Assembly (NCBI RefSeq): GCF_030268685.1
Contig: NZ_BSRQ01000021.1
Location: 1-64,000 of the forward strand
Origin: Microtetraspora sp. NBRC 13810
GTDB taxonomy: Bacteria > Actinomycetota > Actinomycetes > Streptosporangiales > Streptosporangiaceae
DNA: 64,000 bases
Reading direction: 5' to 3'
Under the pieces are notes generated by a model, which saw only the letters and a program-made list of their open reading frames with translations, did no database searches and was not told where the DNA came from. Each line of letters opens with the position of its first letter. Positions within the stretch are counted from its first letter, which is position 1. Below are positions 32,815-41,661 of this stretch, one piece after another. A program made the position numbers and the translations under genes.

Positions 32815-33192
32815 CTACGAATGCCCCCGCCGGGGGTCGTGGGATGCCGCGTTGATCACCTCGTCGAGTACGTCGCGCGAGTTGGCGAGTTCGGAGATCA
32901 TGCGGTCGATGCGGTCGCGTTCCACGGACAGCTCGGCGACCAGCCTGGGGGTGGCGATCTCCGAGGGGCCGCCGTCCGCGTCCCGCATGCACGGCAGCAG
33001 GTGGGCGATCTTCTTGCTGTTCAGGCCCGCGGCGAACAGCTCCTGGATGCGGATGACCCGTTCGACCGCCTGCTCGGGATACTCCCGGTGGCCGCCGGGG
33101 GTGCGGTCGGACACCAGCAACCCCTGCTGCTCGTAGTAGCGCAGCGACCGCTCGCTCACCCCGGTACGCCGTACCAGCTCACCGATCCGCAC
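32815..33192 (-). CDS. MerR-family regulator
   Basis: A 125-residue MerR protein: winged helix VRIGELVRRTGVSERSLRYY at the N-terminus followed by EQQGLLVSDRTPGGHREYPE, then a long dimerisation helix. One Cys (HLLPCMRDADGG) lies where many MerR proteins of this subgroup have a PC motif, matching redox- or drug-type members and not a metal site. The GTG at 33192 follows GGGGGAGGG at good spacing and is flush with the family start. It is divergent from the deacetylase-like gene, with a dyad in the spacer. Confidence 0.88.
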   Translation of the reverse strand: MRIGELVRRTGVSERSLRYYEQQGLLVSDRTPGGHREYPEQAVERVIRIQELFAAGLNSKKIAHLLPCMRDADGGPSEIATPRLVAELSVERDRIDRMISELANSRDVLDEVINAASHDPRRGHS

Positions 33193-33209
33193 GTGCCCTC
33201 CCCCACGGG

Positions 33210-33240
33210 TTGAATCTGACATCGATGTTAGCTTTTACCG
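33210..33240 (+). promoter_or_regulatory. MerR-type promoter with long spacer and dyad
   Basis: TTGAAT at 33210 and TTACCG at 33235 are separated by 19 bp, the over-long spacer typical of MerR-controlled promoters, and the dyad around ACATCGATGT (33219-33228) lies within it. The likely transcription start would be a base or two before the ATG at 33248, giving a leaderless message. The -10 match is weak. Confidence 0.5.
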
Positions 33241-33247
33241 TGGCAGC

Positions 33248-34123
33248 ATGACGAACACCGTGGAGAACGAGCTCTTCGACTACAACCCGATCGTCGGGCG
33301 TCCCCCGATCGACTGGCCCGGCGGCGCCCGGGTCGCCGTCTACATCGGGCTCAACATCGAGCACTTCCTGATCGACCGCCCGTCCACCAGCATCTGGGCG
33401 GGCACGGCCGACCTGGTGCCCGACGCGCTCAACTACGGCTGGCGGGACTACGGGGTCCGGGTCGGCGTCTGGCGCACGATGGAGAGCCTGGACCGGCACG
33501 GCATCCGGGCGAGCGTGCTGCTGAACTCCGACGTCGCCGGCCGCTACCCGCAGATCATCGAGGCGGGTCTGCGCCGGAACTGGGCCTGGCTGGCGCACGG
33601 GCGGACCAACTCGATCCTGCAGGCCGGCATGTCCCGCGACGAGGAACGCCGCTTCCTCACCGAGGTCGTCGACACCATCGCCGACGCCACCGGCCGGCGG
33701 CCCCGCGGCTGGATGGGACCGGGGCTCACCGAGACGTTCCACACCCCGTCGCTGCTCGCCGAGCTCGGCCTGGGCTACGTGCTGGACTGGACCAACGACG
33801 ACCAGCCCTACCGGCTGAACGTGCCCGGCATGATCAGCGTCCCGTACTCGGTCGAGCTCAACGACCTGCTCCTGTTCGGCAAGGGCACCACGGGGCCGGA
33901 GTTCGTGCAGATCGTGCGGGACCAGTACGAGCAGCTGAGCGCCGACGCGGAGCACGGCGGCCGGGTGATGGCGCTGGCCCTGCACCCGTTCGTGATCGGC
34001 CAGCCGTTCCGGCACAAGTACCTGGACCAGGCGCTGGAGTACCTGGCGTCCCGGCCGGACGTCTGGCTGACCACCAGCGACGAGATCGCCGAGCACTACC
34101 GGGGCACGATCGCCGCCGGCTGA
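33248..34123 (+). CDS. polysaccharide deacetylase-family (PuuE/allantoinase-like) hydrolase
   Basis: A 291-residue NodB-fold protein of the cytosolic PuuE type. VAVYIGLNIEHFLIDRPSTS at residue 27, WRDYGVRVGVWRTMESLDRH near 70, GHGRTNS-like AHGRTNSILQAGMS near 118, and RPRGWMGPGLTETFHTPSLL near 154 are the characteristic blocks. The usual D-D/H-x3-H zinc residues are only partly kept, as in PuuE, so metal-independent hydrolysis of a cyclic amide or N-acyl group is possible. It is divergent from a MerR gene and precedes the peptide ABC importer by 226 bp, which may deliver its substrate. Confidence 0.8.
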   Translation: MTNTVENELFDYNPIVGRPPIDWPGGARVAVYIGLNIEHFLIDRPSTSIWAGTADLVPDALNYGWRDYGVRVGVWRTMESLDRHGIRASVLLNSDVAGRYPQIIEAGLRRNWAWLAHGRTNSILQAGMSRDEERRFLTEVVDTIADATGRRPRGWMGPGLTETFHTPSLLAELGLGYVLDWTNDDQPYRLNVPGMISVPYSVELNDLLLFGKGTTGPEFVQIVRDQYEQLSADAEHGGRVMALALHPFVIGQPFRHKYLDQALEYLASRPDVWLTTSDEIAEHYRGTIAAG

Positions 34124-34349
34124 GCCCGGCCTTCGCCGCCGGCGGCGGTGTCGCGTTCCGGCGGGGGCGAGGGCACATCCCGCCGGGACGAACGTCAGAG
34201 AGCGGCCGGGTACGCCGGTCCCGACGACGGGGAGGGGCGGGGCGGTCGAAGTGGTCCGGGGGAAGTCGCGGGGAACCAGCCGTGGGGCGCCGCCGACTAC
34301 TCATAGGGGTGCCTCCCCCGCCACCCGGCCACCGCCCCCTGGAGAGTCC

Positions 34350-35906
34350 ATGCCGCGTTCGCGTCCGTTCCTCGCCGCCCTCGCCGTGTCGATCGCGCTC
34401 ACCGGCGCCTGCGGCTCCGAATCCGGCGGCGGCGCCGCGTCCACGACGCTGCGCATCGGCCTGAGCGCGGAGTCGGGTGCGCTGGATCCGCACGCGTTCA
34501 CCGGGAACTTCCTGCTGCTCGACGCCATCTACGAGCCGCTGGTCGGCTACGGGGAGGACGGGCGGCTGGAGCCGGGCCTGGCGGAGTCCTGGACCGTCGC
34601 AGAAGACGGCAGGCGGGTGACCTTCGACCTGCGTGACGGCGTGCGCTTCACCGACGGTTCACCGGTCGACGCCGCCGCCGTCAAGTGGAACTTCGAGCGG
34701 TGGGTGGGCAAGGAGCGCTTCTCGTTCTTCCGGGCGTCGCAGGTCATATCCTCGGTCGAGGCTCCGGACCCGGACACCGTCCTGCTCACGCTGTCCGAGC
34801 CGTACGAGCCGCTGCTCCAGGAGATGTCGATCGTACGCCCCGTCCGGCTGCTCAGCCCGAAGTCGGTCGCCGCCGACGGAGCGTTCCGGAACCCGGTGGG
34901 CACCGGAGCCTGGAAGCTCGTGTCCAACACCGCCACCGGCGCCGTGCTGGCACGCAACGACGACTACTGGGGCACGAAACCACGTCTGGAACGGCTTGAG
35001 TTCAAGGTCATCCCCGACTCGCAGGCGCGGGTCGACGCCATGGCCAACGATGAGCTCGACCTGGTCGGCGGCGGATATCTGGCCCCGATCACGCCCGTGG
35101 AGGCCCGGTCCCTGAGCGGGCGCGACGACATCAAGCTGCTCACCGGCGCGCCGGACGTCTCGATCCTGCTCGGGTTCAATCCCGACGGCCCGGCCGGCGA
35201 CAAGGCGGTACGGGAGGCCGTCACCAAGGCGATCGACACCGCGTCCCTGGCGAAGGCGCTGTTCTCCGGTCATGCCGAACCGGCCCGGCGGGTGTTCCCG
35301 CCGGACGTGCCCGACTCCGGCACCGATCTGCGACCGAGCTTCGACCAGGCCGGCGCCCGCAGCGTGCTGGACGCCGCCGGATACGCCCTCGACGGCGAGA
35401 CGCGGGTCAAGGACGGAAAGCCGCTGTCGCTGCGGTTGCTCATTCCCGCGACTCCGGCCGAGGGGCAGCTCGATCCCCGCACCATGGCCGCGGCGATCGC
35501 CGCGGCCCTCGCGGAGGTGGGCGTCGCCGTCGAGATCACTCCGGTCGACGCCGCCACGTACTACGACGAACGCGCGGAAGGCGGGTACGACATCACGTTC
35601 TTCGAGACCCTCGGCGCGCCCTACGATCCTTCCAGCTCGATCGTGTCCCTGTTCACGAGTGACGCACGGGCGCCGCTCTGGGCGACGCCGGCCGTCGAAG
35701 ACCTGGTCGACAAGGCGCTGTTCGCCCGCGACCCCGCCGCCCGGTCGGCGGCGTACCAGGACCTCTACGACGCCGTGGCCGACGACGCCGGGTTCGTCCC
35801 GCTGGTCTACCGGCCACGGATGTGGGCCGTCCGCGGCGACGTGCACGGCTTCACGGTCCCGCCCACCGACGTCGACCTGGAACTGACCGGGGTCACCGTC
35901 GGATGA
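34350..35906 (+). CDS. ABC transporter substrate-binding lipoprotein (family 5)
   Basis: Periplasmic-type binding lipoprotein of 518 residues for peptides, nickel or related ligands. The N-terminus PFLAALAVSIALTGACGSES has the lipobox LTGAC. Family-5 hallmarks are LRIGLSAESGALDPHAFTGN, AESWTVAEDGRRVTFDLRDG VRFTDG, and GTGAWKLVSNTATG. It heads a four-gene ABC operon and overlaps the permease gene by ATGA. The 226-bp upstream region contains its promoter, but no clear operator or riboswitch was recognised. The ligand cannot be read from sequence. Confidence 0.9.
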   Translation: MPRSRPFLAALAVSIALTGACGSESGGGAASTTLRIGLSAESGALDPHAFTGNFLLLDAIYEPLVGYGEDGRLEPGLAESWTVAEDGRRVTFDLRDGVRFTDGSPVDAAAVKWNFERWVGKERFSFFRASQVISSVEAPDPDTVLLTLSEPYEPLLQEMSIVRPVRLLSPKSVAADGAFRNPVGTGAWKLVSNTATGAVLARNDDYWGTKPRLERLEFKVIPDSQARVDAMANDELDLVGGGYLAPITPVEARSLSGRDDIKLLTGAPDVSILLGFNPDGPAGDKAVREAVTKAIDTASLAKALFSGHAEPARRVFPPDVPDSGTDLRPSFDQAGARSVLDAAGYALDGETRVKDGKPLSLRLLIPATPAEGQLDPRTMAAAIAAALAEVGVAVEITPVDAATYYDERAEGGYDITFFETLGAPYDPSSSIVSLFTSDARAPLWATPAVEDLVDKALFARDPAARSAAYQDLYDAVADDAGFVPLVYRPRMWAVRGDVHGFTVPPTDVDLELTGVTVG

Positions 35907-36946
35907 GGGCTCCGGGCCGGCTGCGCTTCGCGGGGCGCTATGTCACGCGGTGGGCCGTCGACACCGCCGGCGTGCTCCTCGCGCTCTCCGCCGGCACCTT
36001 CGCGCTCGTCCTCCTGGCACGCGGCGACCCGGCCGCGATCCTGGCGGCGACCCGGGCCGGCCGTTCCGCCACCCCGGAACAGATCGAGGCCGTCCGCGCC
36101 GAACTGGGCCTGGACGCTCCCGCCCCGGTGCGGTACGTGCGGTGGCTCGCCGACGCGAGCACCGGCGACTTCGGGCTGTCACTGCGGACGAACACGCCCG
36201 TCGGGCCGGAGATCGCCGATCGGATGGGCGTGACGCTCGGGCTGGTGGCCGGTTCCGCCGCGGTGGCCCTCGTGGCAGGGGTCGCCGTCGGCGTCGCCGG
36301 GGCGGTGCTCGGGCGTGGCCCGGTGCGCGGGGCGCTGCGCGGCGGAGCGCTGCTGGCGACGTCGGTGCCGGCGTTCTGGCTGAGCTACCTCCTCGTGCTG
36401 GTGCTGGCCCTGCGCCTGGGCCTGGTGCCGACGTCGGGGATGGCAGGTCCCGCGACCTGGGTGATGCCGATGGCGGTGCTCGGACTGCCGGCGGCCGGCG
36501 CCCTCAGCCGGGTGGTGGCCGTCACGCTGCGCGAGGCGCTCGACCAGCCGTACGTCCTCGCCGCGCAGGCCCGGGGCAGCGGGCCGGTCTCGATCGTGCT
36601 CCGCGACGGGCTGCCGAACGCCGCCGGGCCGATCCTGTCCCTGGCCGGAGTCACGGTGGGCAGTCTGCTGGTGGGCACGGTCGTCGTGGAGCAGATCTTC
36701 GGCTGGCCCGGTCTCGGGGCCTATTTCGTCCATGCGGCGGCGGCCCGGGACGTCCCGGCGCTCCAGGCCGCCGCGCTCGCCCTGGGCGGCGGGTTCATTC
36801 TGGCGAACCGCCTCGCCGACGTCCTCCAGGCCCTCATCGACCCCCGATCCCTCAGGGACGCCGGCGGCACGGGTCCGCGCGCGGCCGGGCGCGGGCGGCG
36901 GCCGAGCCGGCGTGGCGGGACCGGCCCCCGAGAGGAGGCGACGTGA
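35903..36946 (+). CDS. ABC transporter permease (DppB type)
   Basis: Inner-membrane permease of 347 residues, six predicted helices. The N-terminal helix GVLLALSAGTFALVLLARGD and QIEAVRAELGLDAPAPVRYV are DppB/OppB hallmarks; the coupling (EAA) loop is VVAVTLREALDQPYVLAAQA followed by RGSG. The C-terminus ends in a basic 25-residue tail. It is coupled at both ends (ATGA with the binding protein, GTGA with the fused permease-ATPase). Confidence 0.9.
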   Translation: MRAPGRLRFAGRYVTRWAVDTAGVLLALSAGTFALVLLARGDPAAILAATRAGRSATPEQIEAVRAELGLDAPAPVRYVRWLADASTGDFGLSLRTNTPVGPEIADRMGVTLGLVAGSAAVALVAGVAVGVAGAVLGRGPVRGALRGGALLATSVPAFWLSYLLVLVLALRLGLVPTSGMAGPATWVMPMAVLGLPAAGALSRVVAVTLREALDQPYVLAAQARGSGPVSIVLRDGLPNAAGPILSLAGVTVGSLLVGTVVVEQIFGWPGLGAYFVHAAAARDVPALQAAALALGGGFILANRLADVLQALIDPRSLRDAGGTGPRAAGRGRRPSRRGGTGPREEAT

Positions 36947-38907
36947 CCCAGGGACACCGCCGGTGGGGCCTTCCGGCGACCGTGCGTACCACGCTGGTCG
37001 CTCTCCCGCTGATCGTGTTCGCGATCGCGGGCGTGCTGGCACCCGTCCTCGCGCCGGCCGATCCGACGGCCAACGATCTGGCGGCCGGCCTGCTGCCGCC
37101 GTCGGCGGACCACCTGCTCGGCACCGACCAGCTCGGCCGGGATCAGCTCAGCCGGATCCTGTACGGCGCGCGTATCTCGCTCGCGGTCACGGCGGCGGTC
37201 CTGGCGATCTCGCTGGCCGCCGGCGTCGTCATCGGCACGGTCGCCGGCTACCTGGGCGGCCGGGTCGACCGGGTGATCTCCCGGTTGATCGACATGGCCG
37301 TCTCCCTGCCCGGGATGCTCGTGGCGCTGGCGGTCATCGGCGTGCGGGGCCCCGGTGTGGAGAACCTCGTCATCGCGCTGTCCCTGTGGGCGTGGGCACC
37401 GTACGCCCGTATCGCGCGCGCCCGGGTGGCGGGCCTGCGCGGCAGTCCGCATCTCGACGCTCTGCGGCTGCTCGGCGCCGGGCCCGTACGCGTCATCGGC
37501 CGGCATCTGCTTCCGCCCGCCCTCGCGCCGTGCCTGGTGTATGCCAGCACCGACGTCGGCGCCATCGTGCTCAGCGTGGCCACGCTGAGCTTCCTCGGCC
37601 TCGGCATCCCGCCGCCGCACGCCGAGTGGGGTCAGATGCTCATCGAAGGGCGCCCCTACCTGGCCTCCGCCTGGTGGCTGGCCTACCCGCCGGGTATCGC
37701 GATCACGGCCGTCGTGTTCGCCGGCAACCTGCTCGGGGAACGTCTGGCGGGCGGCGACGAGCGGCCCTCGATCCTGCGGTGGGTGCGCCCGGCGCGCCGG
37801 CCCCGGCATTCGATCGCCCCCCGCCCGGCGCCGGCCGGGTCACCGGCCACCTCAGCCGCCCCGGCCGCCTCCGCCGAGGACGACGTCGTGCTGCGCGTGC
37901 GGGACCTGTCTGCCGGCTATCCGCACGGCGGCGGGCTTCGCCGGGTCGTCGCCGGGGTCTCCTACGAGGTTCGGCGCGGCCGTGTCCTGGCCATCGTCGG
38001 CGAGACCGGCAGCGGCAAGACCACGTCGGCGCTGGCCCCCTTCGGCCTGGTGGATCCCGGTGCGGTCGTCACCGGCTCGGCGACCCTGGGCGGCGGGGCC
38101 GGGGCCTTGGAGCTGATGGGCCGCACGCCGCCCGAGCGGCACCGGGTCAACGGCCGCCGCGTCGGCGTGGTCTTCCAGGACAGCCTCGCCGCGCTCAACC
38201 CCTTGCGGACAGTCGGCGCGCACGTCGACGAGGCCGTCCGTAACGCGGGCCGGGGTGGGCGGCGGGCGGCCACCCGCCGTGTCAGCGAAGAGCTGCTGCG
38301 CCTGGCCGGTCTCCCCGACCCCGCGGTGATCGCCCGTGAGTTCCCCCACCAGCTCTCCGGGGGGATGCGGCAACGCGTGCAGATCGCCATCGCCCTCGCC
38401 GGTGAGCCGGAGCTGCTCGTCGCCGACGAACCGACCTCCGCGCTCGACGTGACCGTGCAGGCGCAACTGCTCGACCTGCTCGGACGGCTGCGCGACGAAC
38501 TGGCCATGGCCATGGTCGTGGTCAGCCACGACGTCGCGGTGATCTCGCGGCTGGCCGACAGCGTGGCCGTCATGTACGCCGGGCGGATCGTGGAGACGGG
38601 GCCGCTCGCCACCGTGATCGGGAACCCGGATCACCCTTACACCCGTGGCCTGCTCGACGCCGTCCCGCGTCCCGGAGCGGCGCCGGGCACCCGGTTCCGC
38701 ACCATGCCGGGACGCTCCGGCGCCGGTCCGGACGACACCGGCGGCTGCGCCTTCGCACCCCGGTGCCCGATCGCCGTCGCGGCCTGCGCGGACGACCGGC
38801 CGGTCCTGGAAGCGGCCTCCACCGTCGCGCACCGGTCGGCGTGCCTCCGCCATCCCGGCGGAACCGCGCTCCAGCCGGGGACGGCTCGCGAGCGGGATAG
38901 GCTCTGA
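36943..38907 (+). CDS. fused ABC permease (DppC) and ATPase (DppD)
   Basis: A 654-residue protein joining two normally separate subunits. Residues 1-270 are a DppC-type permease (LLGTDQLGRDQLSRILYGAR, then the EAA loop with RIARARVAGLRGSPHLDALR). After a Pro/Ala-rich linker at about 285-310 comes an ATPase: Walker A GETGSGKTTS near 352, the signature LSGGMRQRVQIAIAL near 470, Walker B ELLVADEPTSALDVT, and the C-terminal oligopeptide-type CAFAPRCPIAVAAC iron-sulfur-like Cys pattern. GTG at 36943 overlaps the upstream stop. Such fusions occur in some actinobacterial peptide importers. Confidence 0.92.
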   Translation: MTQGHRRWGLPATVRTTLVALPLIVFAIAGVLAPVLAPADPTANDLAAGLLPPSADHLLGTDQLGRDQLSRILYGARISLAVTAAVLAISLAAGVVIGTVAGYLGGRVDRVISRLIDMAVSLPGMLVALAVIGVRGPGVENLVIALSLWAWAPYARIARARVAGLRGSPHLDALRLLGAGPVRVIGRHLLPPALAPCLVYASTDVGAIVLSVATLSFLGLGIPPPHAEWGQMLIEGRPYLASAWWLAYPPGIAITAVVFAGNLLGERLAGGDERPSILRWVRPARRPRHSIAPRPAPAGSPATSAAPAASAEDDVVLRVRDLSAGYPHGGGLRRVVAGVSYEVRRGRVLAIVGETGSGKTTSALAPFGLVDPGAVVTGSATLGGGAGALELMGRTPPERHRVNGRRVGVVFQDSLAALNPLRTVGAHVDEAVRNAGRGGRRAATRRVSEELLRLAGLPDPAVIAREFPHQLSGGMRQRVQIAIALAGEPELLVADEPTSALDVTVQAQLLDLLGRLRDELAMAMVVVSHDVAVISRLADSVAVMYAGRIVETGPLATVIGNPDHPYTRGLLDAVPRPGAAPGTRFRTMPGRSGAGPDDTGGCAFAPRCPIAVAACADDRPVLEAASTVAHRSACLRHPGGTALQPGTARERDRL

Positions 38908-38910
38908 CCC

Positions 38911-39747
38911 ATGCTGGAGGTCGAACGACTCACCGCCGGCTACGCCGGTCCGCTCGGCCGGGACCGGGTGACCGTGGTCAAGGACGTCAGCATCCGCGTC
39001 GGCGAGGGCGAGATCGTCGGGCTCGTCGGCGAGTCGGGCTGCGGCAAGACGACGCTCGCGCGCGTCATCACCGGGCTCAGCCGGCCCAGCGCGGGCGTGG
39101 TGCGCTTCGCCGGGGTGGACGTGCACGCCCTCCGGGGCCGGGCGCTGCGGGCGCATCGGCGGCACATCCAGATGGTGTTCCAGGATCCGTATCTCACCCT
39201 CAGCCCCCGGCAGACGGTACGGCAGGCCCTCGTCGAGCCGCTGCGCATCCACCGGATCGGCGACACCCGGTCCCGGTCCGCGCGAGTGGACGAACTGCTG
39301 GACCTCGTCGGGCTCGATCCCGGGGTGGGCGAGCGCCGGCCCCGGCAACTGTCCGGGGGGCAGCGGCAGCGGGTGGCGATCGCCCGGGCGCTCTCCCTGG
39401 GGCCCCGCCTGCTCGTGTGCGACGAACCCGTCACCGCGCTCGACGTGTCGGTGCAGGCGAAGGTGCTCAACCTGCTGTGCGACCTGCGCGACCGGCTCGG
39501 TCTGGCCTGCCTGTTCATCGCGCACGACCTCTCCGTGGTCCGGCAGCTCGCGGATCGGATCGCGGTCATGCGCGACGGCCGTATCGTCGAGCAGGGCCCG
39601 ACCCAGGACGTGACCGCCGGCCCCCGTCACCCGTACACCCGGGCCCTGCTCGCGGCGACTCCCACGATCGATCTCGGCCCCGTCGCCTCCGGAGTGCACC
39701 CGATCGGCGAGCACGTGCCCGCGAGCCGGCCACCTGGGCAGGGCTGA
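38911..39747 (+). CDS. ABC transporter ATPase (DppF type)
   Basis: Second ATPase of the importer, 278 residues. Walker A GESGCGKTTL near residue 42, Q-loop MVFQDPYLTLSPRQTV, signature LSGGQRQRVAIARAL near 150, Walker B RLLVCDEPVTALDVS and the H-loop AHDLSVVRQLAD are all intact. It starts 3 bp after the fused gene and ends the operon at a strong hairpin. Together with the fused ATPase it forms the heterodimer that powers import. Confidence 0.92.
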   Translation: MLEVERLTAGYAGPLGRDRVTVVKDVSIRVGEGEIVGLVGESGCGKTTLARVITGLSRPSAGVVRFAGVDVHALRGRALRAHRRHIQMVFQDPYLTLSPRQTVRQALVEPLRIHRIGDTRSRSARVDELLDLVGLDPGVGERRPRQLSGGQRQRVAIARALSLGPRLLVCDEPVTALDVSVQAKVLNLLCDLRDRLGLACLFIAHDLSVVRQLADRIAVMRDGRIVEQGPTQDVTAGPRHPYTRALLAATPTIDLGPVASGVHPIGEHVPASRPPGQG

Positions 39748-39755
39748 AGGGCGGA

Positions 39756-39780
39756 ATCCCCGGCGCTCCTGTCCGGGGAT
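39756..39780. terminator. bidirectional hairpin between the ABC operon and ATP-grasp remnant
   Basis: Perfect 8-bp arms ATCCCCGG and CCGGGGAT with a 9-nt loop, placed exactly between converging stop codons at 39747 and 39782. It could terminate both transcripts. Confidence 0.7.
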
Positions 39781-40612
39781 CAGTCCAGCGGGCGCATGTC
39801 GTGCGTGACGGTGCCTGCGGCGGCCAGCGAGTGGTACAGGCCGAGTTCGGCGGTGGCCCCCTCGGCCATCACGAGGGCGGTGCAGCCCCGCTGGTCGGCG
39901 AGGTGGACGATCGGGTCGCCGGCCCGGGCGGTCGGGAAGAACTCCGGCGAGCCGGGGAAGAGCGGCAGCCGTTCGGGGCCGCGCCAGCCGGCGAGCCGGC
40001 CCGGGGCCGGCGGGTGCAGGAAGGTCATGCCGTAACCGCGTCCGGTGGCCAGCGGCGCATCCAGCAGCCGGGGCCAGCGGCCCAGGGCGGCGTCGATGAC
40101 GGCCGTGTACACGTTCACCCGCAGGGCGCGGCACATCATCTCCCCGATGACCGCTCCGGCGATCCGCCCGTTGATCTCCACCACCTCGGGGCCGTCGGGC
40201 GTGTGGGCGAACTCGGTGTGGGCGAGGCCCGAGGAGAACCCGGCCGCGCCGAGAACCTCGCCGATCCAGGTCTCCAGAGAGTTCAGCTCGGCCTGTGGGA
40301 AGGCCACCGGGAAGGCGACGGCTTCCTCGCGCCGGACCGGTTCCGGGGTGTGGAGGTGCACGGCGACCCCGAGGAGTCTCGTGACCCCTTCCCAGCTGAC
40401 CGTCTCGGCGCTGTAGACGGGGCCGGGGAAGTACGGTTCGGCCACGAGATGCCGGCCCAGCAGGGTGGCGTCTCCGACCTGGCGGGCGGCCCGGTCGAGT
40501 TCGGCGTCGTCACGGATCAGCCAGACCGACCGGGAGGAGGTCCCCGCCGAGTCCTTCACGATCACCGGGTAGCCGATCGCCGAGACCGCCTCGATGACCG
40601 CCTCGACCTCGC
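39780..40612 (-). pseudogene. C-terminal part of an ATP-grasp ligase
   Basis: From EVEAVIEAVSAIGYPVIVKD the frame follows ATP-grasp enzymes: YPVIVKDSAGTSSRSVWLI is the ATP-binding lid with Lys, LVAEPYFPGPVYSAETVSW the second strand, and EVVEINGRIAGAV the metal-binding E-x-N-G-R site. About 275 residues remain, enough for the catalytic core. The N-terminal domain is missing: immediately upstream the reading frame changes to an MFS transporter. Such ligases form peptide bonds in dipeptide and antibiotic pathways. Without a start codon it is probably inactive. Confidence 0.72.
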
Positions 40613-40617
40613 CAGCG

Positions 40618-40875
40618 CTTCGAGGTCGTTCTTGAGGAACAGCACCGCGTTGCCGGCACCGAGCGCGGCGACCCCGGCCACGACCGTGACCCCGTTCCCA
40701 CCGGCGAAGGCGACCATCCCCGCCGCCAGGCAACCGAACCCGATCATCATCGCCGCCGCGTAGCTCATCCGCTCCACCCGCTGTGCCACCAGGGGCTGCA
40801 CGAGCACCAGGCCAAGGGAGTACCCCATCATGGCCAGGCCGAAGACCAGGGTGCTCACCCATCCCTGGGCACCGC
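40618..40875 (-). pseudogene. internal fragment of an MFS transporter
   Basis: Three to four hydrophobic helices (WVSTLVFGLAMMGYSLGLVL, YAAAMMIGFGCLAAGMVAFA, VTVVAGVAALGAGNAVLFLK) match the second half of an MFS exporter. Neither end of the transporter is present, and the fragment runs out of frame into the ATP-grasp remnant at about 40615. An exporter next to an ATP-grasp ligase is a common arrangement in small peptide pathways, so both are probably leftovers of one lost cluster. Confidence 0.65.
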
Positions 40876-40943
40876 GTGCTGAGCCCCGGTGACCTCCTGA
40901 CCGTTCGTCGCCGGGTGATCCCACCATGCCGGCCTCTTCATGG

Positions 40944-41519
40944 TCAGGCGGCCCGTTCGGCGGCGAGCCAGGACGCCGACAGCTGGTGCCGGGCACGGGC
41001 GACCCTGGAGCGGACGGTGCCCACCGGGCATCCGAGCACTTCGGCGGCCTCGGTGTAGGGAAGGCCCATGACCTGGGTCAGGACGAAGGCCCTGAGCCGT
41101 TCAGGTGGTACCTCGACCAGCAGTCCTGCCAGGTCCACCCCGTCCTGGGAGCCGGGCACGCCGCGCGGCTGACATCGCTCCACCGCCGCCTGCCAGTCGG
41201 CCACGTCGGCCACCACCGGCCGTGCCCGGGCAGCGCGGAAGCGGTCGACGACCACCCGGCGCGCGATGGACAGCAGCCACACCCTGGCCGACGACTTCCC
41301 GGCGAACCCGGGCAGGCTGCGCAGGACCCGGACGAAGGTCTCCTGGGTGAGATCGTCCGCCGACTGGATGTCGGTCAGGTAGGCGAGGAAGCGGCGCACG
41401 TCCCCGTACACCGCCCGGGCGAAGACCTCGACCTCGGCGGGGCCGCCGTCGCGGGCGGCCAGGGCGAGGGAGGTCAGGTGCCGGTCGTCGGCGTCGCGCC
41501 GGCTGCGGACATGGTTCAT
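40944..41519 (-). CDS. ECF-type RNA polymerase sigma factor
   Basis: A 191-residue sigma-70-family factor with region 2 (AYLTDIQSADDLTQETFVRV, RVWLLSIARRVVVDRFR) and region 4 (PPERLRAFVLTQVMGLPYTE, AAEVLGCPVGTVRSRVARAR). The start at ATG 41519 is preceded by AAGGAG at 8 bp; a GTG at 41528 is an alternative. No anti-sigma gene is adjacent. A PepSY membrane protein gene lies 142 bp upstream in the same direction, so the two may be functionally linked in metal or envelope homeostasis. Confidence 0.9.
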   Translation of the reverse strand: MNHVRSRRDADDRHLTSLALAARDGGPAEVEVFARAVYGDVRRFLAYLTDIQSADDLTQETFVRVLRSLPGFAGKSSARVWLLSIARRVVVDRFRAARARPVVADVADWQAAVERCQPRGVPGSQDGVDLAGLLVEVPPERLRAFVLTQVMGLPYTEAAEVLGCPVGTVRSRVARARHQLSASWLAAERAA

Positions 41520-41661
41520 CTCGATCACTCCTTGCGTGACTGGACGGCGGGCGCACGGCGGCGACCGGGCGGAGGCACTCCACCCGGTAGGGCCGCGACG
41601 ATCACTCAGACGCGGCGGAGCCGGGGACGTGCCCGGCCCCGCAGCGCGCGGGAACCGCCGC

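Noticed and set aside
34124-34349. Riboswitch in the leader of the ABC importer operon
   Set aside because: The GC-rich leader has short inverted repeats, but nothing matching a cobalamin, nickel or SAM riboswitch core.
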